From positions 17,172 to 81,171 of the forward strand of contig QLIY01000748.1 of assembly GCA_003260075.1 (NCBI GenBank): DNA of 64,000 nt, given 5' to 3'. This DNA comes from Phallusia mammillata (lineage: Eukaryota; Chordata; Ascidiacea; Phlebobranchia; Ascidiidae). Position numbers and translations under genes: made by a program. The notes beneath the pieces are model-generated. The model saw nothing but the letters and a program-made list of their open reading frames with translations. It did no database searches and was not told the DNA's origin. Below are positions 29,625 through 43,173 of this stretch, in pieces (the stretch's first letter is position 1; each line of letters starts with the position of its first letter).

Positions 29625-30343
29625 AAGCCGTGTGTTGCGTCACAACGGATGGCCTATGGCGTGTTGAGCCTTGTCATTGTTCTGGCGAGAGACCTTTAAG
29701 TGGCTATTTTCGGTTATTTAGTTGATGTTGCCTTTACCAAAATTCGGCTTCTCTGGGATTTATTGATGAACTACAGAAGGCAAATGACAACAGTAGGTGC
29801 GATGTTTGTGAACTTTGAACTCTGACCTTTGAATTATGAGACTTGTGTATGTTGTTTTGTGCTTCTGCTCTGCTGTTTTTAATATTCTTCAGCGTCCGAA
29901 ACTGAAACCTGGAAACAAGCACTTCTTGTTGATTTTTTTAGGTTTTTTGTTCAAAGCAAATTGTTGAGATTGTGTTGTTATTTGTTAAAACTGTGGTGAC
30001 CTAATATTTCGTTGTTGTTTGATGGCCTGTTTATAATGACAGGAAATTATATACCAGTCATTACCGGCAGAAAATTTCCCTGTGGTGCAAAAAGTAAACA
30101 AAATTTATGTAGTTAACACAGCAAGTGTTAACGTTGATCAGACCTGTCTAGTTGTCTGGACATTTCTCTGTGTTCACCCAAACTGCCGTATTTATTGATT
30201 AAGACCTCCTGTCTTGTCTGTTGCTCTTCGCCTTTCTCTTAATGTATGCGACCTTTATATGATGTCTAAAGCGAGAAAAATATGAAACAATCCCATTTAA
30301 ATTTTACTTGTACTAAAGGTTAAAGATTACTTTTCCCTTCCAT

Positions 30344-30519
30344 CAGTGCCGGATTAAGGGTCTGCTGGCCTGTAAGCACATTTTATAAGTGGCCCGAAAA
30401 TCAGGGTTGCCAACTAAAAAATTATAATTATCAGTGTTGCCAAATCATTCAAAGTGGCCTGGATTTTTGACTGGCCTGTAGGCACTTGCCTACTTTGCCT
30501 AATGGTTAATCCGGCACTG
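30344..30519. mobile_element. MITE with CAGTGCCGGATTAA ends, copy 1
   Basis: Ends CAGTGCCGGATTAAGGG and TTAATCCGGCACTG. The inside includes 'cagggttgccaactaaaaaa'. A second, inverted copy follows at 30724-30975 with an internal duplication of 'taattctaattttttagttggcaaccctgattttcgggccactt'-type text in two rounds. Confidence 0.7.
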
Positions 30520-31490
30520 CCATGTTGGTGTTTTGTAATACGCGACATCGTAAGAAGAAAGCATTTTATTTCGTTTATGCGTAACATGTCGGTGTTACCT
30601 ACATAAAGCACTCAATGTCGAAGTATTTTCCCGTTCAAACAAAAGATAAAGTTTTTCATAATTTTAGGACACTTAGAGGTGAATGCGGTGATTTGGCAAA
30701 GTTGCTAATTTACATGGAAGGCGGTGCCGGATTAACCATTAAGCAAAGTAGGCACGTGCCTACAGACCAGTCAAAAATCCAGGTCACTTTACAACAACGA
30801 TCTTTGTGATATTGATTTGGCAACACTGATAATTCTAATTTTTTAGTTGGCAACCCTGATTTTCGGGCCACTTAAATGCAACACTGGTAATTCTAATTTG
30901 TTAGTTGGCAACCCTGATTTTCGGGCCACTTATAAAATGTGCCTACAGGCCAGAAGACCCTTCATCCGGCACTGCAACGTGGCCTATTGTATGCGCCTCT
31001 TCTAAAAAGGTTCAATCTTTTGACGAAAAACGGCAGAAAAGTTTGCCAGATTTCGCTCAGTTTGGATGTGCGCAGACTTAACAATGAATCTCTGCTTAGT
31101 ACAGAATGCACGGGCATAAATATTCTCAGTAAAGCTACAAGTCAATGTTTATCTGTATATGGGTTGAAGGGGTGCCCGATCATTTAAACAAGTTCCTGCC
31201 CATATTTGTATGTAAGGTATATTTTGTCATTTCGGCGGTTCTGTTGCCATCGACGCGGTTAGACCAGAGGCATTGAAACAAACTCTAAATCCGAATCTCC
31301 ATCTAGTACATATACTAAAAAAATTAGAACGACTTCAAGATGCCCCTTCATTACAACTTGGTCAAATCAGCTGAATAAGGGCGTGAAAAAAAAGTTGAAG
31401 TTTATTGACGAAACCAAGTGCAACTAGTTTCAGTTTGACGGTTTATATTTACTTCGTTGGTTTCATTCAGGGAACAAACCCTTAACATCA

Positions 31491-31913
31491 GTGGTGGGAT
31501 TCAGCCGGTTCGCACCGGTTCTATAGAACCGTTTCGGGGGGGGGGAGCAGCACGGCGTCAAGTTAAATAAAACCAACAAAAGGAATGCAACTTGGTGCTA
31601 CACAACAGAGGGGCGACGCAAAGATAAAGAAAAAAGCAATTAATCGGTGACAGAAAATTCAAGACAGGCGCGATTGAACCTGAGGTATTTTCCCAAACTC
31701 GACGCATTAGGCAGAATTTCTGTAGACTAGATGAACCCCTCAAAACTTAATCAAGGATTTGAAGAAATTGTGATTTGTGTAAGAGGCTGTGTTCTACCCA
31801 ATCCCCGAAAACCTGAAGGACGAAACCAAAGTTTCCAACGCAGCGACACCACGCTGAACTTTTATACTCGGGGGGGGGGTCGGCTGAAAAATATTTTTTG
31901 AACCCCACTACTG
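31491..31913. mobile_element. hAT-type MITE (CAGTGGTGGG family) split by a misplaced duplicate
   Basis: The left end CAGTGGTGGGATTCAGCC (31491) and right end 'cggctgaaaaatat...ccccactactg' (31880-31913) belong to one element. G runs 31536-31545 and 31870-31879 enclose 31546-31869, a diverged copy of 31966-32305. Confidence 0.65.
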
Positions 31914-32786
31914 CTTAATATGCAAGAATAGGTATTTTAAGTTTTAACGTAATTTCGCCGCTAGCAGCACGGCGTCAGGTTAAATAAAATCAACAAAAGG
32001 GCGCAACTTGGTGCTACACAACAGAAAGAAAAGGGGGCAACGCGGAGTTGAAGGGTTAAAGCAATTAATCGGTGAAAGAAAATCCAAGACAGGCGCGATT
32101 GAACCTGAGGTAGGCCTATTTGCACAAACTCGACGCATTAGGCAGAATTTCTGCTGATTAGACGAGCCCATCTTAAAACTTAGTTAGGGATTTGAAGGAT
32201 TTGTGCATGAGGCTGTGTTCTACCCAATCCCCGAAAACTTAAAGCTAATTAACGAAACCAAAGTTTCCAACGCAGCGACACATCGCTGAACTTTTATACT
32301 CTGCTGTTTCCTTTCAGGGAAATTCTTAACATGCAAATTTTCGCAAAAAATATGCAAATTTGCTGGACTTTGTACTGTGGCGGTATGTGATGAGTTTTTG
32401 ACTAAAAATAAACACACGAAGTAAGATTAGAGTAGTACATTGTATTGGCATTTGTTTCAATTTTTTTTAAAATAAACGGTGAACTGGATACCTCAGTTTT
32501 CATAGATTTAATTGAACAATTGACATCTTTAAAATACAGTAATAGGCGGGGCGAAATAAATCTTTGAAAAAAGAGAAAATTTGTGAATTTTGATCAGAGC
32601 CATAGAAATCAAATTAATTTATTGAACAAACCGTTCCGGTTGAATAAGTTTTGACTGTAATCGTCACCGGAATTCAGTCATGCGTGCAATTGTGTTTGTG
32701 TACATTTGTGAATTTGTGGCAAAAATCATTGCTCCAGTAAAATTTCTGGTTATTTTATTAATTAGAGGTACTAGAGGCATTTAAAC

Positions 32787-35700
32787 ATGGACAGTACAGT
32801 TCTGGTGTCAAGACCGACTTTCAACGATGAGAATTTTCACCAGACTTACGACGTGAACGAAAAAAATCGACTGGGTTATCGCGAACAACTGCAACGATTT
32901 GCGAGAAGCCAAACTCAGTGTTCGCTTCACAGGTTGGTGTAAATGTTTTGGTTGTATAAATATGGGGTAAATATAGTTAAAGTACAAGTTTGCAGTGTTT
33001 TGGAATTCTGTAAACTCTTGTTGCGAAAATATATGATTTGGGTAAAACATAAAAATCCCCAAAGCGGGTTCATTCACAAAATAAAGCTGCAACTTGGTAA
33101 GGTGGTAAACAGTATCCTGTGATTCGTTTTGGTGTTGTTTATTAAAAACAACTGTTGCTTTAAAAATGCTCTGGCTGAGGGTTTATTGAGAACAATGGTT
33201 CAATTTCAACTGCTCAAGAAAATACTTGTGCATTTATTCTTTCTCACTACTACTATTGGTGAATCAATCTATCACTGCATTTTGACATTGCTTTTAGTTG
33301 ACCTTGAGTAAAACACCCAACATGCCATTTAAAAATACTCTTCACCCAGCCTACAGAGTATGGCAGCTGCAGGCGTGATTTTTGTAAACAGACTTTTCTT
33401 CAGTTTAGCCCCAAAGTCATTTAATTGCCCTGCCATGGTCTCTATTGCTGGCTTTGAGCCTGCTGAAATTGGTTGAGCACAGATGAAATGTTGGTGCAGC
33501 TCGAACAAGATCTCGTCAGGGACTGACATGTTCTGCAGTCAGGTCCCATGAAACCATAAGGACCACATGTTTTACACCATCTGTAGACTAAACTTTTTTT
33601 TGGCTGGCTCTTTGTTAAAAGTTTTTTGTGTTATTCTGTCACATTTGTGTAACTGATTAAATTTATACTTTAATATTTAGATTTTGGAAAATTCTGGTGA
33701 GTTTTTTTCCTGTCTTCTTGTGGCTGCCCAAGTACAAGAAGAAATATATTGTTGGTGATTTAATAGCAGGATGGACAGTTGGAGTGATAAGGATCCCACA
33801 AGGTCAGTTTGTTGCAAGGATCCCATCAAAATACTTTGAACAATTTGTTTCACATGTGCAGGTATGGCATATGCTTTACTTGCCGGAGTTCAACCTGTGT
33901 TCGGTCTCTACAGTTGTTTCTTTCCTGTTCTACTTTGGTTTGTTTTTTCAACGTCAAAACACACATCAGTAGGTGAGGACTAAGATTTAATCTGCATTGC
34001 TGTGTAACTTACCAACTCATTATCACTTTAAGTCAACAATCTGTCTGACAATTTGTCGTAAGGTGATAGGTGTGTAAATATCCGGTTTGTCCAATTCTTC
34101 TGTGCATACAAGTTGTGTGTACTCTTTTTGTCCATAACCTTTTTTGTGTAATCTTTTTTGAAAATTGATTACTCCTTTATGTGTGAAGTTTGCCTGAAAA
34201 CAAACTGTTAATAAAGTTCAAATGCTTTAAAAGCCTTATCATGATTGTTTAATCATTGACAAAGAACACCACATTTCAAGGCAGCAATTGTTAGGAAACA
34301 TTGTTAAAGAAGTGTCAATATAATTCTATTGCTTAGTGTAAACAAACTGAGAAAATCTCTAGCACAATCCGTTACCAAAGTGTATTTCATTAACAACTAA
34401 TGCTGTATCAATGTGTTACATGAATGTTATCTGTTTGCACTGTAAGATGGTAAACAACTTTTTATTTCACCTAGGTACGATGGCTGTTGTTTGTTTAATG
34501 ATCCAAAACTTAATTGACATCCACGTTCCTGATATTATTCCTTCGTATAACGGAACTCAACTGCTTTTAAACGGGAAAGCTGTGGATTTGGAGAAAGTGG
34601 ATCCTCAATATATTATAACAGGTGAACAAAAATACACATATTGTTTATTAACAAAAAATTATTTGATTTGCAAAAACATTTTTTATTTAACATGTATTAA
34701 AACACAAGTCATTCATCTTTATGAATTCAGATAAATATATTTCGTACATATGTGGCATCTTCAATGTCATATTCAAATAGAAAGAACGACTCGATGTTTT
34801 AATAAGTTTCAATCAATAAGCACAAGGTTCATTGTAGTCTTCATCCACCAAGCAACAAGCTGGGAGGTTCTGGTTTAAAGTATTTGACGATTTTGTTGTT
34901 ATCCTGTCTGTTAAGATATTATTAATCAGGATAGGTCTGTGGTGAAGCTATAGGTTAATATTTATTTGCCTCATAACCATTATTTAACGGGGTTTTGTGT
35001 TCAGATTCTGAAAATAATCGATTATTAAACGATTCAAGTTTTCTTGATGACAAACTTTCCAATCTTGAAGCAGAGAAAATTCAGGTTGCATGTTCAGCGA
35101 CTTTGCTGGTTGGGATTATCCAGGTTTGATAAGTTTCACTTCTTTCAGTAGAGTTTAGTAGTTTTTTGTTGGATTTTTTTTTTTCGGACCAATAAAATAT
35201 TCTCAAAAAACATGAACAAATATTTTTTAATTGTAGTTGAAACATAACTGTAAATATGTTGAATCGAAAACATGCCATGAACCAGTTGAAAACCTGTGGT
35301 TTGATTGCAAAGAAACAAAGGAAAACAGAATTGCATGAAAATGTCATGTTTAAAATGAAAACAATAAATAAAACCGATTTAAAACCTGACTAACATTCAA
35401 TAGGATAAACATATTTTAGAACCTATTATCTGCTAACATTAAGCGAAAATTACATTATTAACAAACTTTGAAAGAAACCTGAAATAACGACAAACTTTTT
35501 TTAGCTTTCGATGGCACTTTTGCGTCTTGGATTTTTGACAACTCTGCTCTCGGATCCAGTTATTCAAGGTTTTACGACCGGTGCGGCATTTCATGTTATG
35601 ATGTCACAAGTGAAATATCTGTTCGGGCTTGCAAAGTATGTTGGAAAGTACAACGGACCGTTCGCGTTGTTTAAGGTGGGAAAATGTTATGTCAGAATAA

Positions 35701-38700
35701 AGGCATTTAACTTATAGATAACATAAATATAATAAAACAAGAATCTCTGACCTTTCCTGTTTTGTTTAATAGACGTTAAAAATACAACAGACCGTTTGCA
35801 TTGTTAAAGGTGGAAAAAATAAATTATGTCAGGTTAGAAGTTTTAACAGATAGGCTGTTGCTGTCAAGCGTAATATTAATTTTATAGAGCTCTTCTGGCA
35901 ATTGCATTTTTGTAGAGACGTTTTCGGCAAGCTCCATAAAATAGGTGTTTTAACTTTTGTACAACAAAAACATAAATGAAATGAAAAACAGTGCCCTTTT
36001 ATACTTTTTCTTTACTGTTATAGACGTTGGGCGACATTCTACATCATTTACCACAATCAAATATTGCTGATGTCATCATTTCTGCGATTGCACTCCCAAC
36101 TCTCCTAGTGGTCAAATATCTGAACGAGCGTTATAAACAAAAGTTGCGCAATATTCCCATTCCCGTCGAGCTTATCCTGGTTGTCCTGGCAACAGTGATA
36201 TCATACTTCGGCAACTTGGACGACCCTCCGTACAACGTGAATATTGTTAAGACAATACCAACTGGGTAGGTGGTGACTCAGCATATTTTGGTGGTGACTT
36301 AGCATTCTAGGTGCTGACTCAGCATATTTTAGTGTATGACCCAGCATAATTTTGTGTGGGATGTTTTTTTGTCTGATGGCTTGGTGCATAGAAATCTTAG
36401 ATTATACTCGTAGCATACACTTTGTGTTGTAGCTGTCACACAAACTTAAAACCTGGTATTTTATGCTGATTCAACCACAGTATTTGAACCACATGTACCC
36501 CAACAACTATAACCTGTCAAAATCCCTTTTTATGCAGTAATAAATTTATCAAATCAAACAGATAAATTACAAATTATAAGTGTCCTTATTGGTGGAAAAT
36601 AAAAAATGCTGGAAAACCCAAAGTTTTTGCTGGGTTTTACCGGGAAAGTTTGGGGGGGGGGCCAATATTTGAACCACATGTACCCCAACAACTATAACCG
36701 TTCAAAATCCCTGTTTATGCAGTAATAAATTTATCAAATCAGACAGATAAGAAAGAAATGCTGGAAAACCCAAAGTTTTTGCTGGGTTTTACCGGGAAAG
36801 TTTTTATGCCCCAAGGATTGAAACTGATTTTAGCACATGTTCTAACACATTGCCACCCTGATTATTATCAATTATAATTATCTATCCACCTGTTACAAGT
36901 GGTCACTGCCCGATAAACTACGTTGGCCGCAAACAAACCGTTTACTTTGACAAAACCCGTGCAAACAAACCTAGTGAGGATGAGGCTGATATCCTGTCAT
37001 AAAATGCTTGAAGAAATGTTTACATCAAGTCTCATTGATGATAAGGTTAATAGCTCACCATTAAATACCTCATAAATGTATTTGCACAAAAAGCCCTAAA
37101 GAGGAAAAAAAACACAGTGTGTTAGTGTGAGACGTTTGACCTAATTTTCCTGGTTATTTACAAAAGTTTAATCTGGAAACATTAAAAGGGGCCACATTTC
37201 CACCAAAAATACAGAACTTAACAAGCTATTCCTTGCAAACAGTAACAATATTTTTCAACTATAAACAAACCTACAATTTTTTTTCAAAAGTTTCAATTTT
37301 AAACTTTAATATTTATGGCTCTGCAATAGGTGGGAGGACCTGGTGCTGGTGCTGTGTTAACAACATTCCATAAATTGCATCTGTAGTGATTAGTTATGTG
37401 TCTTATACAAAATGTAATTTGCTTTGTCAATTAAGGTTGGGTTTTTGGGGCATTGGTTGCTTTTATTGCGTGAAATTGAAATACTGGCCACAAATTTAAA
37501 CACCTGAGATGATGCTTAAATGCTATTTTCCTTATTTTTGTTTCAGATTTCCCGATTTTTCGATGCCAAGTCGTACAGATTTATGGAGTGAAATGGTCAC
37601 TGATTGTCTCATCATGGCTTTCATTAGTGTGGCTATTTCATTGTCTCTGACGAAAATATATTCGGACAAACATGGATATGACGTTGATGCCAACCAGGTC
37701 TGTTGTAAAATTGATTTGCTCAAACACTTATACAGCATTGCTTGGGAGCAAAAAATATTTTTTAGAGAATTTTAGCGGCCTCTTTGTGATTTTTTGACCA
37801 TTTTTTATGAACTGTCCTGCAGTTAAATTTTCAGCTTTGTTGCTTAAAATTTCTGTTTGTAACAGAACGACTAAAAGAATCCCAAACCTCACCATATGTG
37901 TGTCTTGTTATAAAAAAGAAATAAAAGGGATTTGCAGATTGGAAAATACTGCTTTAAACCTATTTTAAAAAAACACAAACTTTCTTTGAAATGTGAGGTC
38001 CTTATCTCTGATAGATGGAAATACAAAATTTATACACAGGACTACACATGTATGCAAACCTCCCATGGATGTCCTGTACAGAAATTTTGCATCACTTTCC
38101 ATACAACAACCGAATAACAGTTTTGCTTATTTTCCTCAGGAAATATTTGCACTTGGAATTTGCAACACAATCCCGGCATTTCTTAGTTCATTTGCTGTTG
38201 CTGCCTCATTGTCAAGAACCGCTATACAAGAATCCACAGGTGCATCCCTTGATACAAACACCATGTTTTTTTTTGTTTTTTTATATGTATTTTGTCGTTC
38301 ACGGGGTTCGAACCCAGGAACCTCCCGGGACAAATCCCGATCAGGTTTGTTATGTCTGTATGTGGGTCAGGCGCACCAGGCCATTCGGCCAAGTTCTCAC
38401 CCGAAACACCATGTTCACTAATAAATCAGTTTAAGCAGGAGATTTACAAATTTTTTAGTGTATGATCCTGCAAAATTTTGTGTCAAATGTTTCTTTTTAG
38501 TCTAGTTGCAAAGAGAGCTTAAAAAAACATCAAATCACATGACCTAAACAACCCGTATTTTATGCTATTTAAACTTTTCTTTCTTCCTATCAACTGCACA
38601 GTTCATTCATTTTACAATTGTTTTTGTTTGTGTACAGAATTAATAAAGTTCTGTTACAAAACGGTTTTTGTTTTTAGTAAAATACAATTTCACTATTACA

Positions 38701-41345
38701 ATATGTTTGTTACTGCAATTCAAAGCAAAATACCTCTTACATGTTTTTAAATCAAATGTTTGTTTATTTCAAACCAAAAATAATCACAAAACCTTAACAT
38801 ATTTTGCTCAGGTGGAAAAACTCAATTGGTCAGCATTCTCTCGTCGATTCTTATGTTGATTGTCCTTATATGGCTTGCTCCTTTATTCGAGCCGGTCCCA
38901 AAATCTCTGCTCGCTTGCATCATTATCGTGGCGCTTAAAAGTCTGTTCAAGCAGTTCGAGAAACTCAAGGAGTTGTTCTTAGTCAGCAAAATCGACTTTG
39001 TAAGTTTTTATCAAATCACTGGCAAATTGATTTTTGGGAATCAATCCCTATTCTATTGCCATTGTTGCAATGATTTCCCCCTTTCATTAAATATCGCAAG
39101 TTGAGAAATGTTTATTCCCAGGCTAAAATCTGTTGAACTATTACCTTTTTCTAATTTTAAACCCTTCTATTGCTCTTTACAGACACTGAAGATGTTTTTT
39201 AGCGAAATTAATTTGTTTTTATAAGATTGTCAATTGATTTTAACCTGGAAATACTTGATTTTAGTAATTTTATCAAATTAATCAACTTTCACAACCTGAA
39301 ATATTGTCAAATAAATTTTTGTAGACGATCTGGGTAGTGACCTGTTTTTCGGTGGTTGTCCTTGGGGTTGACCTTGGATTGGCTGTTGGTGTTGCCATGG
39401 CGATTGCAGCGCTCATCTACCGGATTCAACATCCAAAACATGTCATCCTGGGCAGAATAATGCACACTGATCTCTATGCCGATCACAAGAAGTACAAGGA
39501 CGCCTACGAAATACCGGGGGTGAAGATTTTCCACTACGCTGATTCTGTCTCGTTCACAAACAAAGATGCATTCCGGAACTCATTATACAAAGCTGTTGGG
39601 TGGGCATTGTTTCTTTGTTTAAATAAAGTTTTGTCAAAATCAATTCAAGGTGTGGATTATTACAATGATTTTAATTTTTTTCTGTCCTTGCAAGCCATGT
39701 GCAGTTTTGTGAGGCAAACAGGTTATGTACATGAAATATTTTATATTTTAAATATTTTTGTTTAACAGATTTCTTAATATGCTTTTCCGTACAGGTTTTG
39801 TATTTTTGTAAAACTTGGTATTTTTACAGATTTTTTTGATCCGTTAAAGTCCTATACACTTTTGTGAAACGAACTTGGTACTTTTACAGATCCAACCCAA
39901 GCACGATTTTAAGCAAAATTGAGAAACGGAAAAAGAAAGGTGGAAATCTGGCAGCCGACAGCGAAACTGTGAGTGGATTTATCTTTTAATAACTTTGCAA
40001 TGTTTAATAATGTTGGTTGGGGGGATTCCCCTAGCTTGAAAGGGAATTTATTTGATTTCCGTGTTTTTGTGTATGGAATTTTGCCATGAAATAATTGGAA
40101 ATATAAATAGTGATACTTTCACAGCTTTGTATGTGCAAAAATGTAGTTGTGTTATCTAATTAACTGTTTAGGTAGACTAGGTTGGCGAATACGCTGCAGA
40201 CAGGCACATTGTTTCGACCTATAAAATCTCATCAGTGCAGCTGGTGACGAGAGATCGGCCGTATTTGCTAGTGTAGCCATCTAACCGGACTCCAGTTTGT
40301 GGTGAGCAACAGTTGGATGGCTACACTAGCCAATGTGCGATATCATTGATCGGCTTACGTGTAGGATTTATCGAATATTAATAAGTTAAAAATGTTACCT
40401 TGCTTAAAAAGTAAAGAACTTCTGGAATAAATGTTTTTCTGTGAATATTTTTAGAGACTCATTCGAATGGAAGAATTCCCAACTTCCAGGACTGAAGTAA
40501 GTTTCTTAAATTTTGTTTAATATATGAGTTGAGTTTATTTCGCCTGGCAAAATCGTAGCAGCATAATTGCGCGAAAATATTCACCAAGCCGGAAATAGCT
40601 GGGCAACGTTGGGACGTTATAAAGCGCGACAAGTTAAGGACACAATATTTGTATTTTATTTGTGAATTTCACTTCAACAAAACAAACAAACACTTGTCAG
40701 AAAATTTACGTTGTGTGTTGCAAGCATAAAAATCATAGATATTTATTTCACAGACATCAGATGATAAAGTTCGAAAGCGATCGAATCTTTCACCAGAGGG
40801 TAAGTTGTTGAAAATATATCATGAGATGTATGTAGCTTATTTGGTAGTTAACTTGTGGCAGCAACAATATTTCACACTACTTTGAATTTAAATTGTTTTT
40901 ACGCAGGAGCTTCCACATCCAACAATAATCCCGCTCCCCTCATGGGATTTCATGTGTTGATCTTTGACGCCACCATGTGGAGTTTTATCGATTCGACCGC
41001 ATCCAGAGAAATCATACAAATCATCGTTAAGTTTCAGTCACTTGGTGTCACTGTTCTAATCGCGGGCGCATCAGGTGATTTTACTAAATCGATATTTTAT
41101 TAAAAATAACTTTCGATTTGGTTCATTATGGCGTCATATACGCAGGTAACGTCATAAACACTTTGGACGGATGCGGTCTGACGTCACACCTGTCACGTGA
41201 CCGCGTGTTCGTCACGGTTCACGACGCAGTCGTTCACGCGGAACGGATAGTTCAGCAACAATTGCGAAGGAACGACGAAAGCTTCGAGGAACCGCCATTT
41301 TCATCGATGCCCGATTATCCAGGCTTCGATTCTCTCGCACTGTGA
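32787..41345 (+). CDS. SLC26 family anion transporter (SLC26A3/4/5/6 clade, prestin-like)
   Basis: Membrane anion exchanger or channel of the SulP family. Sixteen exons, all in phase: 32787-32932, 33681-33802, 33862-33972, 34475-34621, 35005-35123, 35505-35675, 36024-36265, 37547-37697, 38140-38239, 38812-38999, 39325-39599, 39890-39968, 40455-40496, 40754-40799, 40907-41074, 41146-41345; 768 aa, the usual length. Visible features: RPTF N-terminus as in prestin and pendrin; [20 protein letters not shown] and [10 protein letters not shown] of the first helices; a luminal loop with NGT, a possible glycosylation site; TM-rich core; SLSRTAIQ, which keeps the Ser-Arg pair equal to prestin Ser398-Arg399 in the anion site; and a C-terminal STAS domain ([44 protein letters not shown]) split by a Lys-rich variable loop in small exons. 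The C-terminus DSLAL could be a class II PDZ ligand. Exact paralogue not assignable. Confidence 0.92.
36480..36800. repeat. Poly-G-joined duplicate in SLC26 intron 7
   Basis: About 170 bases (36480-36651) recur at 36662-36800, joined by a 10-base G run (36652-36661). The second copy has a roughly 30-base deletion. Confidence 0.75.
38296..38410 (-). repeat. tRNA-derived SINE, third family
   Basis: Minus strand A-box-like TTGGCCGAATGGCCTGG and B-box-like GGGTTCGAACCCCGTG about 60 bases apart. SLC26 intron 9. Confidence 0.6.
40194..40360 (-). ncRNA. Type I hammerhead ribozyme repeat, family A, strong stem I
   Basis: Minus strand CAGCTGCA, CTGATGA, stem II GATTTTATAGGTC (partly mismatched), GAAA, stem III CAATGTGCCTG (outer pairs kept), T-C, then TGCAGCGT, giving six perfect stem I pairs. 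An inverted partner arm follows at about 40305-40356 ('tggctacactagccaa') but lacks the core. SLC26 intron 12. Confidence 0.65.
40528..40632 (+). repeat. Dispersed repeat shared with 4230-4512
   Basis: 'gagttgagtttatttcgcc' through 'cgttataaagcgcgacaag', a near copy of the minus strand of 4420-4512. SLC26 intron 13. Confidence 0.6.
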
Positions 41346-41946
41346 CACGCTTGTGACGTCATAGTTGATGTTCGCGAATGCAGTATGTGACGTAATTATT
41401 TATAAATTAATCGGAAAACTATGTAGTGGCAATTTTATAACTGTTGTTGTGCTTGATACAAAGTATTGTAAATTTGTATTTGTTTTTGCCTGCACCGGTT
41501 TTGCGCGCTTTTTCTTTGTTGTATTGTTTTGTTCCCGAGCTGAGGTTCCTTACATTTAATGCTTTGAAATATAAATAAGCAGAATAATGTTTAACGGGTT
41601 TGTCGAAAAGTTTGGATTTTCTCTCCGCCATCTACCAACATGTGTGAACCTGCGATTTGAGATGCAAAGTTTAAAAAATGCTTCCGCAGCCTGTTTCGAG
41701 TGGTTCCATAAAATAACTGATCATTTTATTTCTTACTCATAACCACTGTAGAAGTTTTGTGTCAACCTGATGTTTTTCTGTGCGGTGCCTTCGCTGCCTT
41801 ACTGTGCTTCAAAATAATTGTTGTCACAAAAATACACGGTGCTTTTGTGCCTGATCAACAAAGATGTCATAAAACTGCAGTGTGCTGTCGGTTTGTGGAA
41901 CTACGCAACTGTGATTGATTGCAAGTCACTTTAATTCGTTGTACTG

Positions 41947-41952
41947 AATAAA
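41947..41952 (+). terminator. Candidate poly(A) signal of SLC26
   Basis: AATAAA about 600 bases after the SLC26 stop, followed by an A-rich stretch. The 3' UTR would be 41346 to about 41970. Confidence 0.5.
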
Positions 41953-41974
41953 AAAACACCAAAGATCTAAATCA

Positions 41975-42190
41975 CAGTCCGCCAGGCCCATTGAAGGCGT
42001 CATACCGAAACAGCCGGTCACCAAGCATTCACCACCATATGACAAGGCGTAGGCTAGAAAAATCTAGTCTGCGCTGGGATTCGAACCCACGACAGCCAAC
42101 TGGGCTACGCAGGCTCAGTGGAGAATCGAAAGTCGAATCACAAGCACCAATTCCTGTTATGAATTTATGTTTATCTTAACATCAAAGACC
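41975..42190 (-). repeat. tRNA-derived SINE, same family as 21010-21230
   Basis: Minus strand shows TAGCCCAGTTGG (A-box consensus) followed by GTGGGTTCGAATCCCAG (B-box) about 11 bases later. Body text 'ggcccattgaaggcgtcat' and 'gacaaggcgtaggctag' matches the other copy. It lies in the convergent SLC26/contactin intergenic region (41346-43173), which otherwise shows no gene. Confidence 0.65.
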
Positions 42191-42757
42191 CATTAAGAAT
42201 TTGTGACGAAACTTGTGCAAAAAGGATTCATTTGTGGCAAAGTTTTTTTAGTCTTGCAACAATATTGATAAGTTTCAATGCATGCAGATATAGAGAAGTG
42301 GCAAACAGGATTTTATTAACACACAGCGAAATTACAAGACAGCCTAATTACAGTGGTTGCATTTTTAAGGCACAAGAATAAAGAAATTGCCAGAACAACA
42401 AAACATTGCCAAGATGTTCCAATAGTTTCGCTTTTAAATGTCCAAACTTGCTTTCCCGAACAAAATATACAAACTAGGATTTTAAAGTAATTCATGTTCG
42501 TAAACATACGTTACGATCATCGGATTTATGTTCCCGCAATTTGTACGGCTGTTTTAATTTTTGAAGTTTGTTTACAATTTTCCCGTTAACAAAACAAACA
42601 CAGTTTGTTTGAAAGTATTACAGGGAGTATGGGGATTTGTAGACAAAAAATTCTCGAAATTGAATTCTGATCGACATTTGAAAAGCAGTGGCAAGTCTTG
42701 ACAAGTTGTATGTTTGTTTTTTAGGATCAGATAATTTTAAAACAGGCCAACGTGTAA

Positions 42758-43070
42758 TACCGTATTTACTCGATTGTAAGCCGCACGCTGGAATTTTGGA
42801 TACGATTGTTTCTTAATACATCTTTCTGTTGTTACATAGCACAACTATTTACCCATATTTGTTAGTTACGTTGATAACTGTACCCGACAGAACGTATATC
42901 GACGTATAATCTGTACTTGCATGTTTTGAACCCCAGAAAAAATTAAAAATTTGAAGTGTAAATATAATATCGGTATATAATCAAAATATAGACCACCCTC
43001 GATTGTAAGCCACACAAACAGAAGTTAAAAAACAATATAAGCCGCGGCTTACAATCAAGTAAATACGGTA
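42758..43070. mobile_element. MITE with TACCGTATTTACTCG ends
   Basis: Starts TACCGTATTTACTCGATTGT and ends TCAAGTAAATACGGTA, long inverted ends with 'gtaagccgc' next to them. No ORF. It lies about 100 bases downstream of the contactin stop codon, so it may be transcribed in the 3' UTR. Confidence 0.75.
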
Positions 43071-43173
43071 TTCGAAATCTTGGTCAAAGTCATATAAGTT
43101 CAAAATTTTGGTTGGCAACAATAAAAAACGCACAAGCAATGTCATGCTGTTCTTGACCCTTCTGTTTGGGGCA

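Larger units (their letters stand above)
29625..32786. other. Intergenic region between DAPP1 and SLC26
   Basis: Holds the DAPP1 3' UTR, two copies of a CAGTGCCGGATTAA element (30344-30519, 30724-30975), a MITE split by a poly-G-bounded block (31491-31913), and the duplicate pair 31546-31869 / 31966-32305. No gene is recognised; the short open frames here are not conserved between the duplicates. Confidence 0.6.

Noticed and set aside
38015-38434. 139-142 aa overlapping plus-strand frames
   Set aside because: They run through SLC26 exon 9 in the wrong frames and into a SINE.
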